Notes: generated from the sequence alone by a model not told the origin. A stretch of DNA of 64,000 bases from Salvelinus alpinus (GCF_045679555.1 NC_092098.1:18675038-18739037), one strand, 5' to 3'. Positions 12,701 to 23,385 are shown, counted from the stretch's first letter. Translations and numbers: made by a program.

Positions 12701-15700
12701 GCTCATCAGCCATTGGACATAAACATTACACAACAAATTGGAAATCACAAATTAAACAATGAGTGCTAAGGCGCCACTGCAGCCCCGGGTTCGATCCCAG
12801 GCTGTGTCACAGCCGGCTGTGACCGGGAGACCCATGAGGCGGCACACAATTGGCCTAGCGACGTCCGGGTTAGGGGAGGGTTCGGTCCCTTTCCCCCTCA
12901 TAATTTAGCCTACTATTCTGATTTGGTGGTACACATGTAGCCTATAGCCTGTTTTAGAGAAATGTAATCATTGAATATTGTAAGAGTTTTCATTGTCTGC
13001 TTATATGCCCACTTTATTTATCCTACGGTTCTGACTTGGTGTACAGGGAGAATACTGTAAGAATGGCCCACGTTCAGAATTCTGTCACTGTACATTTCAA
13101 AAGTGCTGATTTTTTTTTTATATTGACTACCTTCGTCCTAGCTCGCTCATTAATGTCTTAATCCAAATTACGGATTCACTCTTATCCGCTCCTCGTCCCC
13201 TTATGCCATAGTTTGTACATCTCAATTGTCGGTAGAAACAACATTAGTTTAAGCAAATCAGTCATATCAGCTATGTTTTTTTTAAAGACTGTAAATGAAT
13301 CTGAATGAACTGTTTCACTGCCAGAAAAGGCTCCGATGATAGCCAGGTGTAGCAGTGATAAGGATTCACTACATGGTGCTGAAAAGATTGGGACATCTTT
13401 ATGTAGGCCCTAACAGTTTGTTGGCACCATTTGTCACCGTTATAGTGCAATTAATCTATTGTTTAGTGTTGTGTTGTGCTGTGTAGTGGCTTTGCTGGCA
13501 ATGTGGGGAGTTTGCCCCACCAAGATATACATGCTAAAATCGCCACTGATCCATGAGATGTTTCTACAACTTGATTGGAGTCCACCTGATGTAAATTCTA
13601 TTGATTGGACATCATTTGGAATGGGACACACCTATCTGTATAAGGTCTCACAGATGACCGTGCATGCAGAGCAAAAACCAAGCCATGAGGTCGAAGGAAT
13701 TGTCCATAGAGCTCCGTGACAGGATTGTGTCAAGGCAGAGATCTGGAAAAGGGTACCAAAAAATCTCTGCATCATTGAAGGTCCCCAAGAACACAGTGGC
13801 CTCCAATGGAAGAAGTTTGGAACCACCAAACCTGCCAAACTGAGCAATCGAGGGAGAAGGGACTTGGTCAAGGAGGTGACCAAGAACCCAATGGTCTCTC
13901 TGACAGAGCTCCGGAGTTCCACTGTGGAGATGGGAGAACCTTCCAGAATGACAACCATCTCTGCAGCACTCCACCATTCAGACCTTTATGGTAGAGTGGC
14001 CAGACGGAAACAACTCCTCAGTAAAAGGCACATGACAGCCTGCTTGGATTTTGCAAAAAGGCACCTTAAGGACTCTCAGAACATGAGAAACAAGATTCTC
14101 TGGTCGGATGAAACCAAGATTGAACTCTTTGGCCTGAATGCCAAGCGTCACATCTGGAGGAAACCTGGCACCATCCCTATGGTGAAGCATGGTCGTGGCA
14201 GCATCATGCTGTGAGGATGTTTTTCAGCAGCAGGGACTCGGAGACTAGTCAGGATCGACGGACAGATGAACGAAGCAAAGTACAGAGAGATCCTTGATGA
14301 AAACCTGCTCCAGAGCACTCAGGACCTCAGCCTGGGGCGAAGGTTCACCTACCAACAGGACAACGACCCTAAACACACAGCCAAGACAACCTAGGAGTGG
14401 CTTCGGGACAAGTCACTGAATGTCCTTGAGTGGCCCAGCCAGAGCCCAGACTTGAACCCTGATCGAGCATCTCTGGAGAGACCTGAAAATAGCTGTGCAG
14501 CGATGCTCCACATCCAACCTGACAGAACTTGAAAGGGATCTGCAAAGAAGAATGGGAGAAACTCCCCAAATACAGATGTGCCAAGCTTGTAGCGTCATAC
14601 CCCAAAGACCTGAGGCTTTAATCAATGCCAAAAGTGCGTCAACAAAGTACTGAGTAAAGGGTCTAAATACATATGTAAATGTAATATTTCCGTTTAAATT
14701 TTTAATACATTTGCAAAAATGTATAAGAAACAGTTTTTATTTGTCATTATGGGGTATTGCGTTCAGATTTATGAGGGTAAAAAACTATGTAATCTGAATA
14801 CTTTCCGAATGCACTGTACATCAGGGTCCCTTTGCAAAACAGGTTATAACCTCCAGAACCATTCCTGGTTAAATAAAGGTTAAATAAAATATATTCTGCT
14901 CATACTATTCATAAAATTGTTTACCATCAATAAATCGTATGTATTTCAATGTCATTGCATAAGTGACATCAGTACATTTCTTGAGCCCAATAACTTTATC
15001 GGCCCAAAACTTTAGAGGCAGTATAACACTTGTCCTGCAGCAGTAATGATTGAAACATCTCCTTTGAATGCAATGCAAAACTGCACATGACAAATTAATA
15101 TTGTCCTTTCATTGACTTACCAGTCATCATCAGATTACCACGTAAATGGTATGTTATCTCAGTCTTGAATTTATATATCCTTCCTTAAACATGCCTACAT
15201 GACTACTCTGTCATAGGATGAAAGCCTCCAACAATAGTTGAATACCAAACTGTTTCTCTATATTCTTTGTTGAAATTGAACACATACTGTAAATGTGATT
15301 TTGGAACTAATACTAATAATTCATTTAATTTGTAAAGCGCATTTCTCACACCCAAGGCGCTTAAACTGTGACTGTAATGAACTGCGTCTCTGTGCGAGTT
15401 CCTTACCTGTCCCATCATCCATACTCAGAGGTCCAAAGTGACAGATCTCCCTGATCTGACTGACCCAAATGTTCATCTCCTCCTCAGTCTTGGCCACCAG
15501 GTAGAACATGCGAGACGACGTCTTGACAACGAAGAGGTGCTGGTTCTGGAACTCCCTCTTGACCAGGCGTTGCTCCGTCTGCATCTGCACCTCACACTCT
15601 CTCAGGTCGATGGTGCGGATGGGCTTCTTTGAGGTCTTGTTTCGGTAGTACTCCAACACATCTGGGTTCCCACTCATACGTCCTCTTTGAAGAACAAACC

Positions 15701-18700
15701 AACGTCTCCTCCATGCCTAGGGGACAGGGAACTACGCAGATTAACATACTGTACTGTTGCACCTTGTACTTATAGACAAATCAATATAATACAATTATTC
15801 TGCACACATATGTAGACTAGTTGCCTTAGTTGGTTAGTAACTTTAGAAATATTTGGTTGGTAATAATGGTTGGTGTATTTTTATGTGACTTTAGGTTCAA
15901 CCATGGCCTCAGCAATAGAATGTTGCTGTTCTCTATCAATGTTTATTTCATAGTTTATAAACAGAACCATCAGTGATACATTAAAACATGGTAGCTCAAT
16001 ACAGAAACATGTGAACTATTTTTATGTCCCCTGACTGTGACTAAAGATTCTTTGTACAAAGCACTGTCTTTATCCTCATGTAGTTTCCAGCATTGTGACC
16101 TGTGTCAATCAGTTTATGTCACACACAATGCATCGGGGGAAAATACATTTTTAGGCATGGAAAATGTATCACTGCTCTTCTGACCACGTTCATTTAGCAA
16201 CACAACCTTAATTTACCACAGCTATAGACAACACCCTTTTTCTTGCTTTTGGTACGGTTGTTGTGAGGAACTGACAACAACGTTTCCCAGAAGTGCTGAG
16301 AAGAGGAAGTTAATTCTATGTAGAAGAGAAGGTCTGACACGAACAAAAAGCTAATTGTACTGCAGTGTGGGTCACTAACGTATTGGGGAAGATTAAAAAG
16401 GCAACCTCTTTTTCTGCTGCAGTTTTCCATGCCAGAATGGATACCGATTAGTATAGGAGGGGTTTTGTTTTCAGTAATGCTATGAGAATTTGATGCTTAG
16501 CTGGCTCTCTTCATTTTGATACTGAATAAGTAGGCCTAACTGAAGTACTTAAAAATGTTGGTCTTGACCTCATGTTCACTCACATGGGCTATGAGTCATA
16601 TGTCCATCTATATACTAACTGTCAAATATTCATGACTGACTTCCATCGGCCTACTACGTCTGTTCTTCAAACTTCACCCATGTACTATTTAAAGCCATTT
16701 CCATTACCACCTTTTTAGCAGCAGTTGTATATTTGTATACCGTTGACTAATAAATTCAGTATTCAGATGATTCATGCATTATTCTACCTGTCATACATCT
16801 GTTGTCATGGAACACTGGATGGTCTGAAATGAAATCATAGCTGTTTTTGAGCTTCGAGAGTAAATTTGATGAAACAACCTATCAGAAAGAAGAAATGTGA
16901 TTTGTTTTGAAGAGGCAGTGGTATTAGCATATTGGCAACAACACTTTTTGTAGCTGTGTTACACTATTATTCCTATCTCAGTTGACAAAGGAAATGTGTG
17001 CTATAACCCACCAGCCACCAATTTCAGGAATATATTGTTTATCTTTGTGATGATCTTTCAAGAGAGTTATGAACATGCTCAGAACGTTTGTTTGAAACCA
17101 AAACTCTGTCTTGTTGTGCCCACACTCATATTCAAATCAATCATAAACAGTGAAGAAGTTGTAAATCCTCGTTTGCATCACACAGTGCTAGGACAGAGGA
17201 CAGAGATACAGAGAGTAGGGCAGCTCATGTTCATCATCAGTGCTACATGTTCAGTATGTCAAAGCATATTGAAAATGCATGATGTGAGAATAATTAACAC
17301 ACACATACGCATGCACACACTAGCACACGCACTCTACACACATGTACATTGTAATATTGTTGTATGGTGGTGTTAAACATTTTGTATTCTAGATATGTAG
17401 TGGAGTAATAATGTTATATGATGTACCATTTTATCTTTGGTTTTATTTGTGATGTAAGTGCCTTAATGTGTTTGGACCCCAGGAAGAGTAGCTGCTGCCT
17501 TGGCTGCAGCTAATGGGGATCCCTAATAAAAACAATACAAAAAACCCCTAACGGGAAATATCCTCACACTCTAGAAACCTCTACAGAATCATGCGTAAAA
17601 ACACTTCCTTGTTGTGGTGATAATGGCCTTATTGAGTGCGAACTCAACTCTGCTGGAAGATAAACTAGGCCTATTCTATTGAGAGTGATGTTTTTAAACC
17701 ATACAATTTTTGTTTGGAACATGTTTCCCCATGATATTTTTTATAAAATGTCACACAATTATTATGTTATGTAGAATATTAAAACATTGAACTATTTTAC
17801 CACTACAGATCCTTTAATTTGTTTTGTTGACCCTTACGCAGGCATTGCCTTTTAAAAATTTAAATGTGGTTAACTTGTGTATTTATGTATGTTAACTTAT
17901 GGGCCACTGGCAATGCTAGCTGTGACCTCTGTGTGTTGGAGAATTGAAACTGTCTGTGACTTTCACTCTCTGAGTCTCATCATTAGTGTTTCTAAGAGCT
18001 AGCTGCACGGGGCCTTCACTTGCTATGTGTAGGGAATGATGAGCCCAATGTATGCCCACACACTTTTCTCTTGTGTATGGTTAGTCTGGTCCTTGCAAAG
18101 GGAAACATTATCCTTCCTGTTTGTCTGTGTCCTCCACAAAGCCCTTGAACTATTTTCCACCAAATAGTATTTCTGAAGTGACTCTCTTTCCAGTGAATTA
18201 CCACTGCCCCCTTAATCTGTGCTAGTTTTCAGAAAAGCCATCCTCCTCTCTACTCTGTAGACTACTCTCTACTCTGTAGAGAGGAAGTGCAAACAGCCAT
18301 CATAAAGCCTGGTCATTTCTGCCTGTCGGGTCATTTTGTACTGCTTGGCAGCGACAGTACTTCCCATGTTTTGCAATACACACCCAAATTTCACAGAATG
18401 AGAGGCCAACAGTCTCAACACACATCCCAGAATGGGTGGCCTCCCCCTTTCCTCCCTACACAACAACATTCTCACATGACCCCTACAGAAACATTGCAGA
18501 TTGCCAGGCACTTGTCCCAGTTCACTTTTGGTCAAACATGCTAATCCAGACATGTTAACATTAGAGTATAATACACTTGAATTATTAATAAGAGGTAAAC
18601 CCATCTGCAAAAAATATGAAATTCTAAACAAAGTTAAAAAATTGTAAACATTATGGTTTATAAGCCGTTTGATATGTTTAAAATACATGTGCATTTACTG

Positions 18701-19153
18701 AAGGAAATTAAAATGCTATTTTCACAGTGCATTAACGATTCACATCAGCATGACCAGCAGTTATAACAGCATGTCCTACAGTATGTAATGGCCACTATTA
18801 TAATGAGGAGGAAGACACTGGCGAGGTTGCATGAAAACACTGTTTACAAAAAGGCATACAATGGTCATTATTCTACATGCCTCTGCAAGCTTCATTTCAG
18901 AAAAGAAACCAACAGTATCTTGTGAACTAACGGCATAGCAGTGCAGCTGTGTTGATAACTGAGAATCCCCCCCCCCCACACACACACACACACACACTGA
19001 ACTGGTACTACTACTGCTTGGCTATAATGCATCACAATAGCACAGAAGCCAGCAACCCGCCCAGCCTGTTCCCCTACTCACGTATCTCTTTAGTTTCTTC
19101 TCAGGGGGAGATTTGATGAGCCAGCCAGTGCAGACCACATCCCCTGCACTCAT
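641..19153 (-). CDS. gab3: GRB2-associated binding protein 3, ten coding exons
   Basis: Docking adaptor that acts under the plasma membrane: an N-terminal PH domain binds phosphoinositides, and tyrosines phosphorylated by receptor or cytokine signalling recruit PI3K p85 and SHP2. Exons in coding order (minus strand): 19153-19082, 15716-15407, 4711-4510, 4402-3954, 3748-3693, 3458-3209, 2843-2753, 2620-2539 (uncertain), 2159-2040, 757-641. Joined they give 582 residues, close to the 586 I recall for human GAB3. Visible motifs: PH domain about residues 5-120; p85-type YxxM at Y379 (YVPM) and Y397 (YIPM); a GRB2 C-SH3 motif P435-x3-R439-x2-K442-P443; SHP2-type motifs DYLSLDF at Y529 and VDYVQVD at Y556. 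The blocks [19 protein letters not shown] and RRISLSGL point to GAB3, not GAB1 or GAB2. The start is set at MSAGD, the family N-terminus. The gene is divergent from smarca1. All splice sites are GT/AG. Confidence 0.93.
859..1002 (+). repeat. tRNA-derived SINE
   Basis: In gab3 intron 9. A tRNA-like head (GGCTCAGTTGGTGGAGCAGA, A-box type; GGGTTTGATACTC, degenerate B-box) is followed by a tail AAGTTGCTCTGAAAAAGAGC that matches the 3' end of the LINE at 25750-25800. The rest of this intron (1003-2039) shows nothing I recognise. Confidence 0.75.
2040..2159 (-). CDS. gab3: gab3 coding exon 9 (first SHP2 motif)
   Basis: Forty residues (505-544 in the joined model), ending [19 protein letters not shown]529 sits in the SHP2-binding type motif. 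Phase 0 at both ends, acceptor TTTCAG, donor GTAAGC. Confidence 0.93.
2539..2620 (-). CDS. gab3: possible gab3 coding exon 8 (82 nt, divergent)
   Basis: Chosen because the phase left by exon 7 (two bases) and needed by exon 9 (zero) requires an exon of 3n+1 bases here; this 82-nt open stretch has acceptor TTCCCAG and donor GTAAAG and fits exactly. It would encode about [20 protein letters not shown] plus seven residues. I see no convincing similarity to the GAB3 region it replaces, so another exon could be the true one. Confidence 0.4.
2753..2843 (-). CDS. gab3: gab3 coding exon 7
   Basis: Residues 447-476 plus two bases, beginning [16 protein letters not shown], similar to the GAB3 segment PPPLDLRNLSIIRE. 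Acceptor CAG and donor GTGAGT are clear. Confidence 0.88.
3209..3458 (-). CDS. gab3: gab3 coding exon 6 (YxxM and GRB2 motifs)
   Basis: Residues 364-446 plus one base. Contains EDSYVPM (Y379) and GYIPM (Y397), the PI3K p85 docking type, then [11 protein letters not shown], which fits the PxxxRxxKP ligand for the GRB2 C-terminal SH3 domain. Confidence 0.95.
3693..3748 (-). CDS. gab3: gab3 coding exon 5 (56-nt micro-exon)
   Basis: Residues 345-363, [19 protein letters not shown], which aligns with the GAB3 segment ending KRLSLNL. Acceptor TCTAG and donor GTAAGA are both present and the phase (1 in, 0 out) fits the neighbours. Confidence 0.9.
3954..4402 (-). CDS. gab3: gab3 coding exon 4 (proline-rich linker)
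   Basis: Residues 195-344 plus one base. Begins [13 protein letters not shown] (as in GAB3) and includes a PPPLPPK proline motif of SH3-ligand type and the [10 protein letters not shown] block shared with GAB3. Donor GTACAG follows. Confidence 0.93.
4510..4711 (-). CDS. gab3: gab3 coding exon 3
   Basis: Residues 128-194 plus two bases, low-complexity Ser/Pro/Asn linker ending with [13 protein letters not shown], which matches the GAB3 CETGR block. Phases agree with the exons on both sides. Confidence 0.9.
5254..6836 (+). mobile_element. Tc1-like transposon, copy A, decayed
   Basis: Bounded by terminal inverted repeats starting CAGCGCATTCGGAAA at both ends with TA duplications at 5252-5253 and 6837-6838. 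Plus-strand transposase remnants run from about 5649 to 6620 (for example [20 protein letters not shown] and [20 protein letters not shown]), broken by stops and frameshifts, for instance TAA near 5929 and TGA at 6330. It lies in gab3 intron 2. Confidence 0.92.
6837..8144. other. gab3 intron 2 segment without recognised gene
   Basis: Mostly AT-rich. About 7010-7200 is a compositionally distinct, CpG-bearing stretch with several short GC-rich words (for example CCGTCTCAAACGCGG); no tRNA fold, splice-flanked exon or known repeat ends could be assigned. Confidence 0.4.
8145..8498 (+). mobile_element. solo LTR of a retroelement
   Basis: A 354-bp block starting TGTCAC and ending CTGATA, flanked by an exact 5-bp duplication CACCT (8140-8144 and 8499-8503). 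It has a TATA-like TATTTATA near 8215 and ATTAAA near 8446, as expected of an LTR. No internal gag or pol is next to it, so this is a recombination remnant in gab3 intron 2. Confidence 0.75.
8913..9368 (+). repeat. interspersed repeat family R1, copy 1
   Basis: Shares a long run of words with 21051-22330 and 44243-44925, such as GACCTGAAGCAAGGATATGC and ATTAGATCTGGTAAA. No open frame or clear termini. Tc1 copy B begins immediately after it. Confidence 0.8.
9372..10795 (-). mobile_element. Tc1-like transposon, copy B, decayed
   Basis: Inverted termini CACTGAACAAAAATATAAA at both ends with TA on each side. The minus strand carries transposase remnants including [19 protein letters not shown] (9774 downward), with the conserved PIEH glutamate of the DDE triad. 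A different subfamily from copy A. Confidence 0.9.
11025..11287. mobile_element. MITE with 22-bp perfect terminal inverted repeats
   Basis: Termini CAGATGTAGGATCTTAATTT and its exact complement, flanked by TA at 11023-11024 and 11288-11289. 263 bp, non-coding. A truncated relative is at 37334-37401. Confidence 0.85.
11593..11750 (+). mobile_element. 5' terminal fragment of a Tc1-like element
   Basis: Begins CAGTGCATTGGGACATTTTT and continues with the subterminal words ATTTTGTTACATTACAGCC and ACACAATACCCCATAATGAC, then is cut off by the start of Tc1 copy C at 11751. Confidence 0.75.
11842..12040 (+). mobile_element. LINE 3' tail inserted in Tc1 copy C
   Basis: Nearly the same text as the 3' end of the LINE at 39600-39800: TATCTTGGCCAGGTCGCA, GAGAACTTGTTCTCAACTAG, CTGGTTAAATAAAGG. 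5'-truncated, as usual for target-primed insertion. Confidence 0.8.
12211..13548. mobile_element. hAT-like non-autonomous element inside Tc1 copy C
   Basis: Flanked by an 8-bp target duplication with one mismatch (ATCCTTGA at 12203-12210, ATCCATGA at 13549-13556). The sister Tc1 at 26573 reads straight through this point, which proves an insertion. Ends CAGCGG and CCACTG are typical hAT termini. No transposase is visible in its 1338 bp. Confidence 0.75.
12766..12888 (+). repeat. tRNA-SINE remnant within the hAT-like element
   Basis: Contains a B-box-like GGGTTCGATCCCAGG and the salmonid SINE body words GGCGGCACACAATTGGCC and GTCCGGGTTAGG, shared with 34311-34535 and 42811-43034. It lacks the usual tail. 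Confidence 0.65.
15407..15716 (-). CDS. gab3: gab3 coding exon 2 (rest of PH domain)
   Basis: Residues 25-127 plus one base. It begins [13 protein letters not shown] and carries the GAB3-like [14 protein letters not shown] block, then [15 protein letters not shown] of the PH C-terminal helix. Acceptor AG lies at 15717-15718 and donor GTAAGG starts at 15406. Confidence 0.95.
17362..17545 (+). repeat. retroelement 3' end
   Basis: Ends with CAGCTAATGGGGATCCCTAA, an AATAAAA signal and an A-rich run near 17535. The left boundary is uncertain. I recognise it as a common salmonid non-LTR type tail. Confidence 0.5.
18967..18997. repeat. poly-C and (CA)n microsatellite
   Basis: A run of about eleven C followed by about ten CA units in gab3 intron 1. 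Confidence 0.9.
19082..19153 (-). CDS. gab3: gab3 coding exon 1 (start of PH domain)
   Basis: Residues 1-24, [20 protein letters not shown] and four more, the classic GAB N-terminus. The frame stays open upstream as far as 19327, but family alignment puts the start at 19153. Donor GTGAGT follows at 19081. Confidence 0.93.
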
Positions 19154-19464
19154 CTTGACTGCAGAGGGAATCCGGCGTGTTTTCTGGATATAATTGTCTT
19201 TAGCACTGATGGCTGCTGCTGCTGCTGTGAAACTGTGAGCAGCACCAGGCGATTCCTGTGTTCTTGTATACAGCCTGCAGCCGTACCAAAAGGAGGAAGT
19301 CAAGCCATTGATCACACTGACAGACAAGGGGAGATGGAGAGAGAGAGAGGGAGGGAGGGAGGAAGAAAAAGGAGGGGAAGAGAGAGAGGGGGAGATGTGT
19401 GTATGCTTGTCTGTAGATGTGTGTGGGTCTGCAGATTGTGTGGGTCTGACAGAGAGAGTGAGTA

Positions 19465-19467
<3 letters not shown>

Positions 19468-19557
<90 letters not shown>

Positions 19558-19561
19558 AGAG

Positions 19562-19634
<73 letters not shown>
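19468..19634. repeat. (GA)n microsatellite upstream of gab3
   Basis: About 165 bp of nearly pure GA, broken once by AAAAGAGAGAAAA near 19553-19566, followed by GTCT repeats at 19656-19680. It lies about 315 bp upstream of the gab3 start codon, so probably in or near the promoter or 5' UTR. The long Ser/Leu and Arg/Glu frames here are repeat artefacts. Confidence 0.95.
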
Positions 19635-19639
<5 letters not shown>

Positions 19640-19894
19640 AACGTGTGCGTGCGTGTCTGTCTGTCTGTCTGTCTGTCTGTGTTTAGAGAAAAGACCAGCA
19701 CATGAGAATATTTTTTTCTAAACAGAGCAGCACTCATGTGGATGAGCTGTAGTTGAACTGTGTCTGGCTGAAAAGTGCTGTGGAGGGAGTTTCATGAGCC
19801 ATCTGTCACATCAGGCCTCGCAATGTTCAATGTCTTAGTGTCAGAATACCGGTGTGTACCAAAATAACAACCTCAGTCCTAGAACAACAACCAT

Positions 19895-20142
19895 ATCTAC
19901 ATGTACATACTACCTCAATCGGCCTGACTAACCGGTGTCTGTATGTAGCCTCGCTACTTTTATAGCCTCGCTACTGTATATAGCCTGTCTTTTTACTGTT
20001 GTTTTATTTCTTTACTTACCTATTGTTCACCTAATACCTTTTTTGCACTATTGGTTAGAGTCTGTAAGTAAGCATTTCACTGTAAGGTCTACACCTGTTG
20101 TATTCAGCGCACGTGACAAATAAACTTTGATTTGATTTGAAA
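19895..20142 (+). mobile_element. 5'-truncated LINE 3' end
   Basis: Ends AAGCATTTCACTGTAAGGTC, GTATTCAGCGCACGTGACAA, then TTTGATTTGATTT. The same tail closes the LINE copy at 35048-36095. Confidence 0.8.
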
Positions 20143-21050
20143 TAAATAACAAAATACGATTTATTTGTTATTTTGTTTGTGCATGTTAAATGCACTAACA
20201 GAGGAAAAATATTATAGCAAACCTTGATATTGCATTTTTCATGTAAATTCTATAAAAACCTTTCGAATTTGAAAGATAGAACTAATTACAATAGGCTGCT
20301 TGTAGGGGAAATGAAATAACTAGGGTTATTGATGTAGGATAATTTAGTGAAGGAGACATCATGCTTTGGTTTAGAATGCCTCTGCCTGATAAAAATAAAA
20401 ACAAAACAACAACAACTAAAACTGCGCTGTTGGTCGAAGGCCAAATGATTTAGGGCTCAACATGATTGTAAAAAATATACACAGTGCCTTCAGAAAGTAT
20501 TCACACCACTTGACTTCCACATTTTGTTGTGTTACAGCCTGAATTTAAAATGGATTCAATTGAGATTGTTTGTCACTGGCTTACACACAATACCCCATAA
20601 TGTCAAAGTGTAATTATATTTTTATAAATTGTAAAATGAAAAGATGAAATGTCTTAAGTCAATAAGTATTCAACCCCTTTGTTATGGCAAGCCTAAATAA
20701 GTTCAGGAGTAAAAATGTGCTTAACAAATCACATAAAAAGTTACATGGTGCAATAATAGTGTTTAACATGATTTTTGAATAACTACCTAATCTCTGTACC
20801 CCACACAGATTCAACCACAAAGACCAGGGAGGTTTTCCAATGCCTCGCAAAGAAGGGAACCTATTGGTAGACAGGTAAGAAAAAAAAAGCAAACATGAAA
20901 TATCCCTTTGAGCATGGTGAAGTCATTAATTACATGTTGGATGGTGAATCAAAACATCCCGTCACTACAAAGATACAGGCGTCCTTCCTAACTCAATTGC
21001 CAGAAAGGAAGAAAACCGCTCAGGGATTTCACCATGAGGCCAATGGTGAC

Positions 21051-22330
21051 TTAGGGATAGCCCCCTTTTTAAAATTTTCGCCTAAATGACATACCCAAAT
21101 CTAACTGCCTGTACCTCAGGCCGTGAAGCAAGGATATGCACATTCTTGGAACCATCTGAATGTAGGAGAATATAACACAATAGATCTGGTAGAAGAAAAT
21201 ACCACCATCTTTGAAATGCAAGAGAAAGGTACCAGTTCTAGCCATCACTCTGATTGTAATTCCGATAGTGTCCACAAGATAGCAACGGTGTATGTGCAAA
21301 GTTTCAGACAGATAACTTGAAGAATGAGTGAACTACAAGACTTTTAGTGTGAAGTCCCCAGGTACGTTTGGGCAAATCGTTTGGGCAATTCGCATTCATA
21401 TTACATTTTTCTGCAAGAATATCGTAAAATCTGTATACTTGGACTTTGATTTACCTTTCCAAGTATTAGTAGCCATATTATAAGTTCAACATTTGCAAAA
21501 CAACCAGTATTCATTACTTCATAACTCTGAATATTCTTATAATTTCTGTCCAAAATGAAAAGGCATACTGTCGTACAAGGTTAGTAGCTACATTTTATGA
21601 CATATACATGGTTTCCGGATACTCCCGTAAAGCCCAGCCCATTGACTATCTAGCTAGCTTTGTTTGACCCCGATTGGTGCTTATTTGACAAAGATACATT
21701 TGTTCAAGTGATGACTGCCCGCGTCATCGGCGTGCCATGAAGGCGTAGCTCTCTGACCAAATATGGTGTCCTATAGGATATACTACACCCCTAATGATAT
21801 AGTGAAGTCTTGTTACCTTCTAGGATCTCTGAGGAATACATACGAACGTGATTTGACTCGTTGAAACAACGTTCAGGGTGAGATTTTCACAGATTCCTTT
21901 CTTTGCAAATTGAATGAGTGGAAATACAAAATCGATTGTGCATGCTATATGGACCTTTTTAGGATATGAAAAAGGATTTTATCTAACAAAACTATACTTC
22001 ATGTTATCTCTGGGACCCTTTGGATGATAAATCAGAGCAAGATTTCAGAATGTAAGTACACATTTCACCTTCAGAGGGGAATTTATCAAATCTATTGCGT
22101 GAAAAAAGTGTTTTGTTGTTAGGAGCTCTCCTCAAACAATAGCATGGTCTTTTTTCGCAGTAATAGCTACTGTAAATTGGACAGTGCAGTTATATTAACA
22201 AGAATTTAAGCTTTCAGCCGATATAAGACCCTTATATGTACCGACATTAGTTGTTTCTCTAAAATCTGTGTTCTTGACATAAGGCGCTGCATGATTTACA
22301 ACTGTCCCGATGACGGGACGCCAATCCTAA
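21051..22330 (+). repeat. interspersed repeat family R1, copy 2, inserted in Tc1 copy D
   Basis: The first 250 bp match copies 1 and 3 (TTCGCCTAAATGACATACCC, GCAAGGATATGCACATTCTT). The later part, around 22130-22240 (AATAGCTACTGTAAATTGGA), matches the minus strand of 37402-37588, so the family is at least 1.2 kb long. No coding capacity seen. Confidence 0.7.
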
Positions 22331-23385
22331 AGCCTCTTAGGGATCCCTTAAAGCGCCAATCCCTTTAGCGGGATCGATTTGACAACATCCGGTGAAATCG
22401 CAGAGCGCCAGTATTCAAACTACAGAAATATCAATATTCAACATTCACAAAAATATAAGTGTAATACATCAAAATAAAGCTTAACTTCTTGTTAATCCAG
22501 CCGCTGTGTCAGATTTCAAAAAGGCTTTACAGCGAAAGCACACCATGCGATTATCTGAGGACAGCGCCCCGCATACAAACACATGAAAATCATTTTTCAA
22601 CCAGGCAGGTGCGACACAAAAGTCAGAAATAACGATATAATAAATGCCTTACCTTTGAAGATCTTCTTCTTGTTGCAATCCCAAATGTCTCAGTGACACA
22701 ATGAATGGTCGTTTTGTTTGATAAATTCCTTCTTTATATCCCCAAAATGTTCATTTATTTGGCGCGTTTGATTCAGAAATACACCGGTTCCAACTCGCCC
22801 AACATGACTACAAAGTATCTAATAAGTTACCTGTAAACTTGGTCCAAACATTTCAACCAACGTTCCTAATCCAACCTCAGGTATCCTAAAATGTAAATAA
22901 TCGATCAAATTTAAGATGGGATAATCTGTTTCCAATACCGAAGAAAAATAACACGGAGCGCGCTCCTGTTCACGCGCAGCAAAAGACTAGGGACCTTCAG
23001 ATTGACACGTACAAAGAACAGCACTACTTCTTCATTTCTCGAAAGAAAAACATCGACCAATTTCTAAAGACTGTTGGCATCTAGTGGAAGCCATAGGAAC
23101 TGCAACCAGGTTCCTAATAAATAGGGTTTCCCATAGAAATATATTGGAAAATCATATGACCTCAATTTTTTCCCCCCTGGATGGTTTGTCCTCGGGGTTT
23201 CGCCTGTCAAATCAGTTCTGTTATACTCACAGACATAATTTTAACAGTTTTAGAAACTTTAGAGTATTTTCTATCCAAATATATGCATATCCTAGCTTCT
23301 GGGCCTGAGTAACAGGCTGTTTACTTTGGGCACGCTTTTCATCTGGACGTCAAAATACTGCCCCCTAGCCTTAAGAAGAAGATTT
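22331..23385. repeat. interspersed repeat R2, class unknown
   Basis: A 1.05-kb block between R1 copy 2 and the continuation of Tc1 copy D. The ends are loosely inverted (CCTCTTAGGGATCCCTTAAA near 22335; CCCCCTAGCCTTAAGAAG near 23365), hinting at a DNA transposon. No transposase was found. Confidence 0.5.

Larger units (their letters stand above)
11751..14816 (+). mobile_element. Tc1-like transposon, copy C, with two insertions
   Basis: Termini CAGTGCATTCGGAAAGTA at 11751 and its complement ending at 14816, followed by TA. The core is interrupted by a LINE tail (about 11842-12040) and a hAT-like element (12211-13548). Plus-strand transposase pieces (13686-14620, for example [19 protein letters not shown]) contain stops, for instance TGA at 14211-14213 and TAG in the text ACCTAGGAGTGG near 14392. 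It lies in gab3 intron 2. Confidence 0.9.
15717..19081. other. gab3 intron 1
   Basis: 3.4 kb. Holds a retroelement 3' end at 17362-17545 and a C/CA tract at 18967-18997. The remaining sequence has no recognised gene, and open frames at 16996 and 18269 look random. Confidence 0.7.

Noticed and set aside
641..19153. Calling the minus-strand gene GAB1 because of the ISWI neighbour
   Set aside because: Block-by-block residues ([34 protein letters not shown]) match GAB3.
19154..19327. N-terminal extension of gab3 from an upstream in-frame start
   Set aside because: The family N-terminus is MSAGD/MSGG; the upstream residues are unlike any GAB protein and end in the repeat-rich 5' region.
19312..19737. 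A 141-residue Ser/Leu-rich protein and its Arg/Glu counterpart
   Set aside because: Pure translation of the GA/CT repeat.
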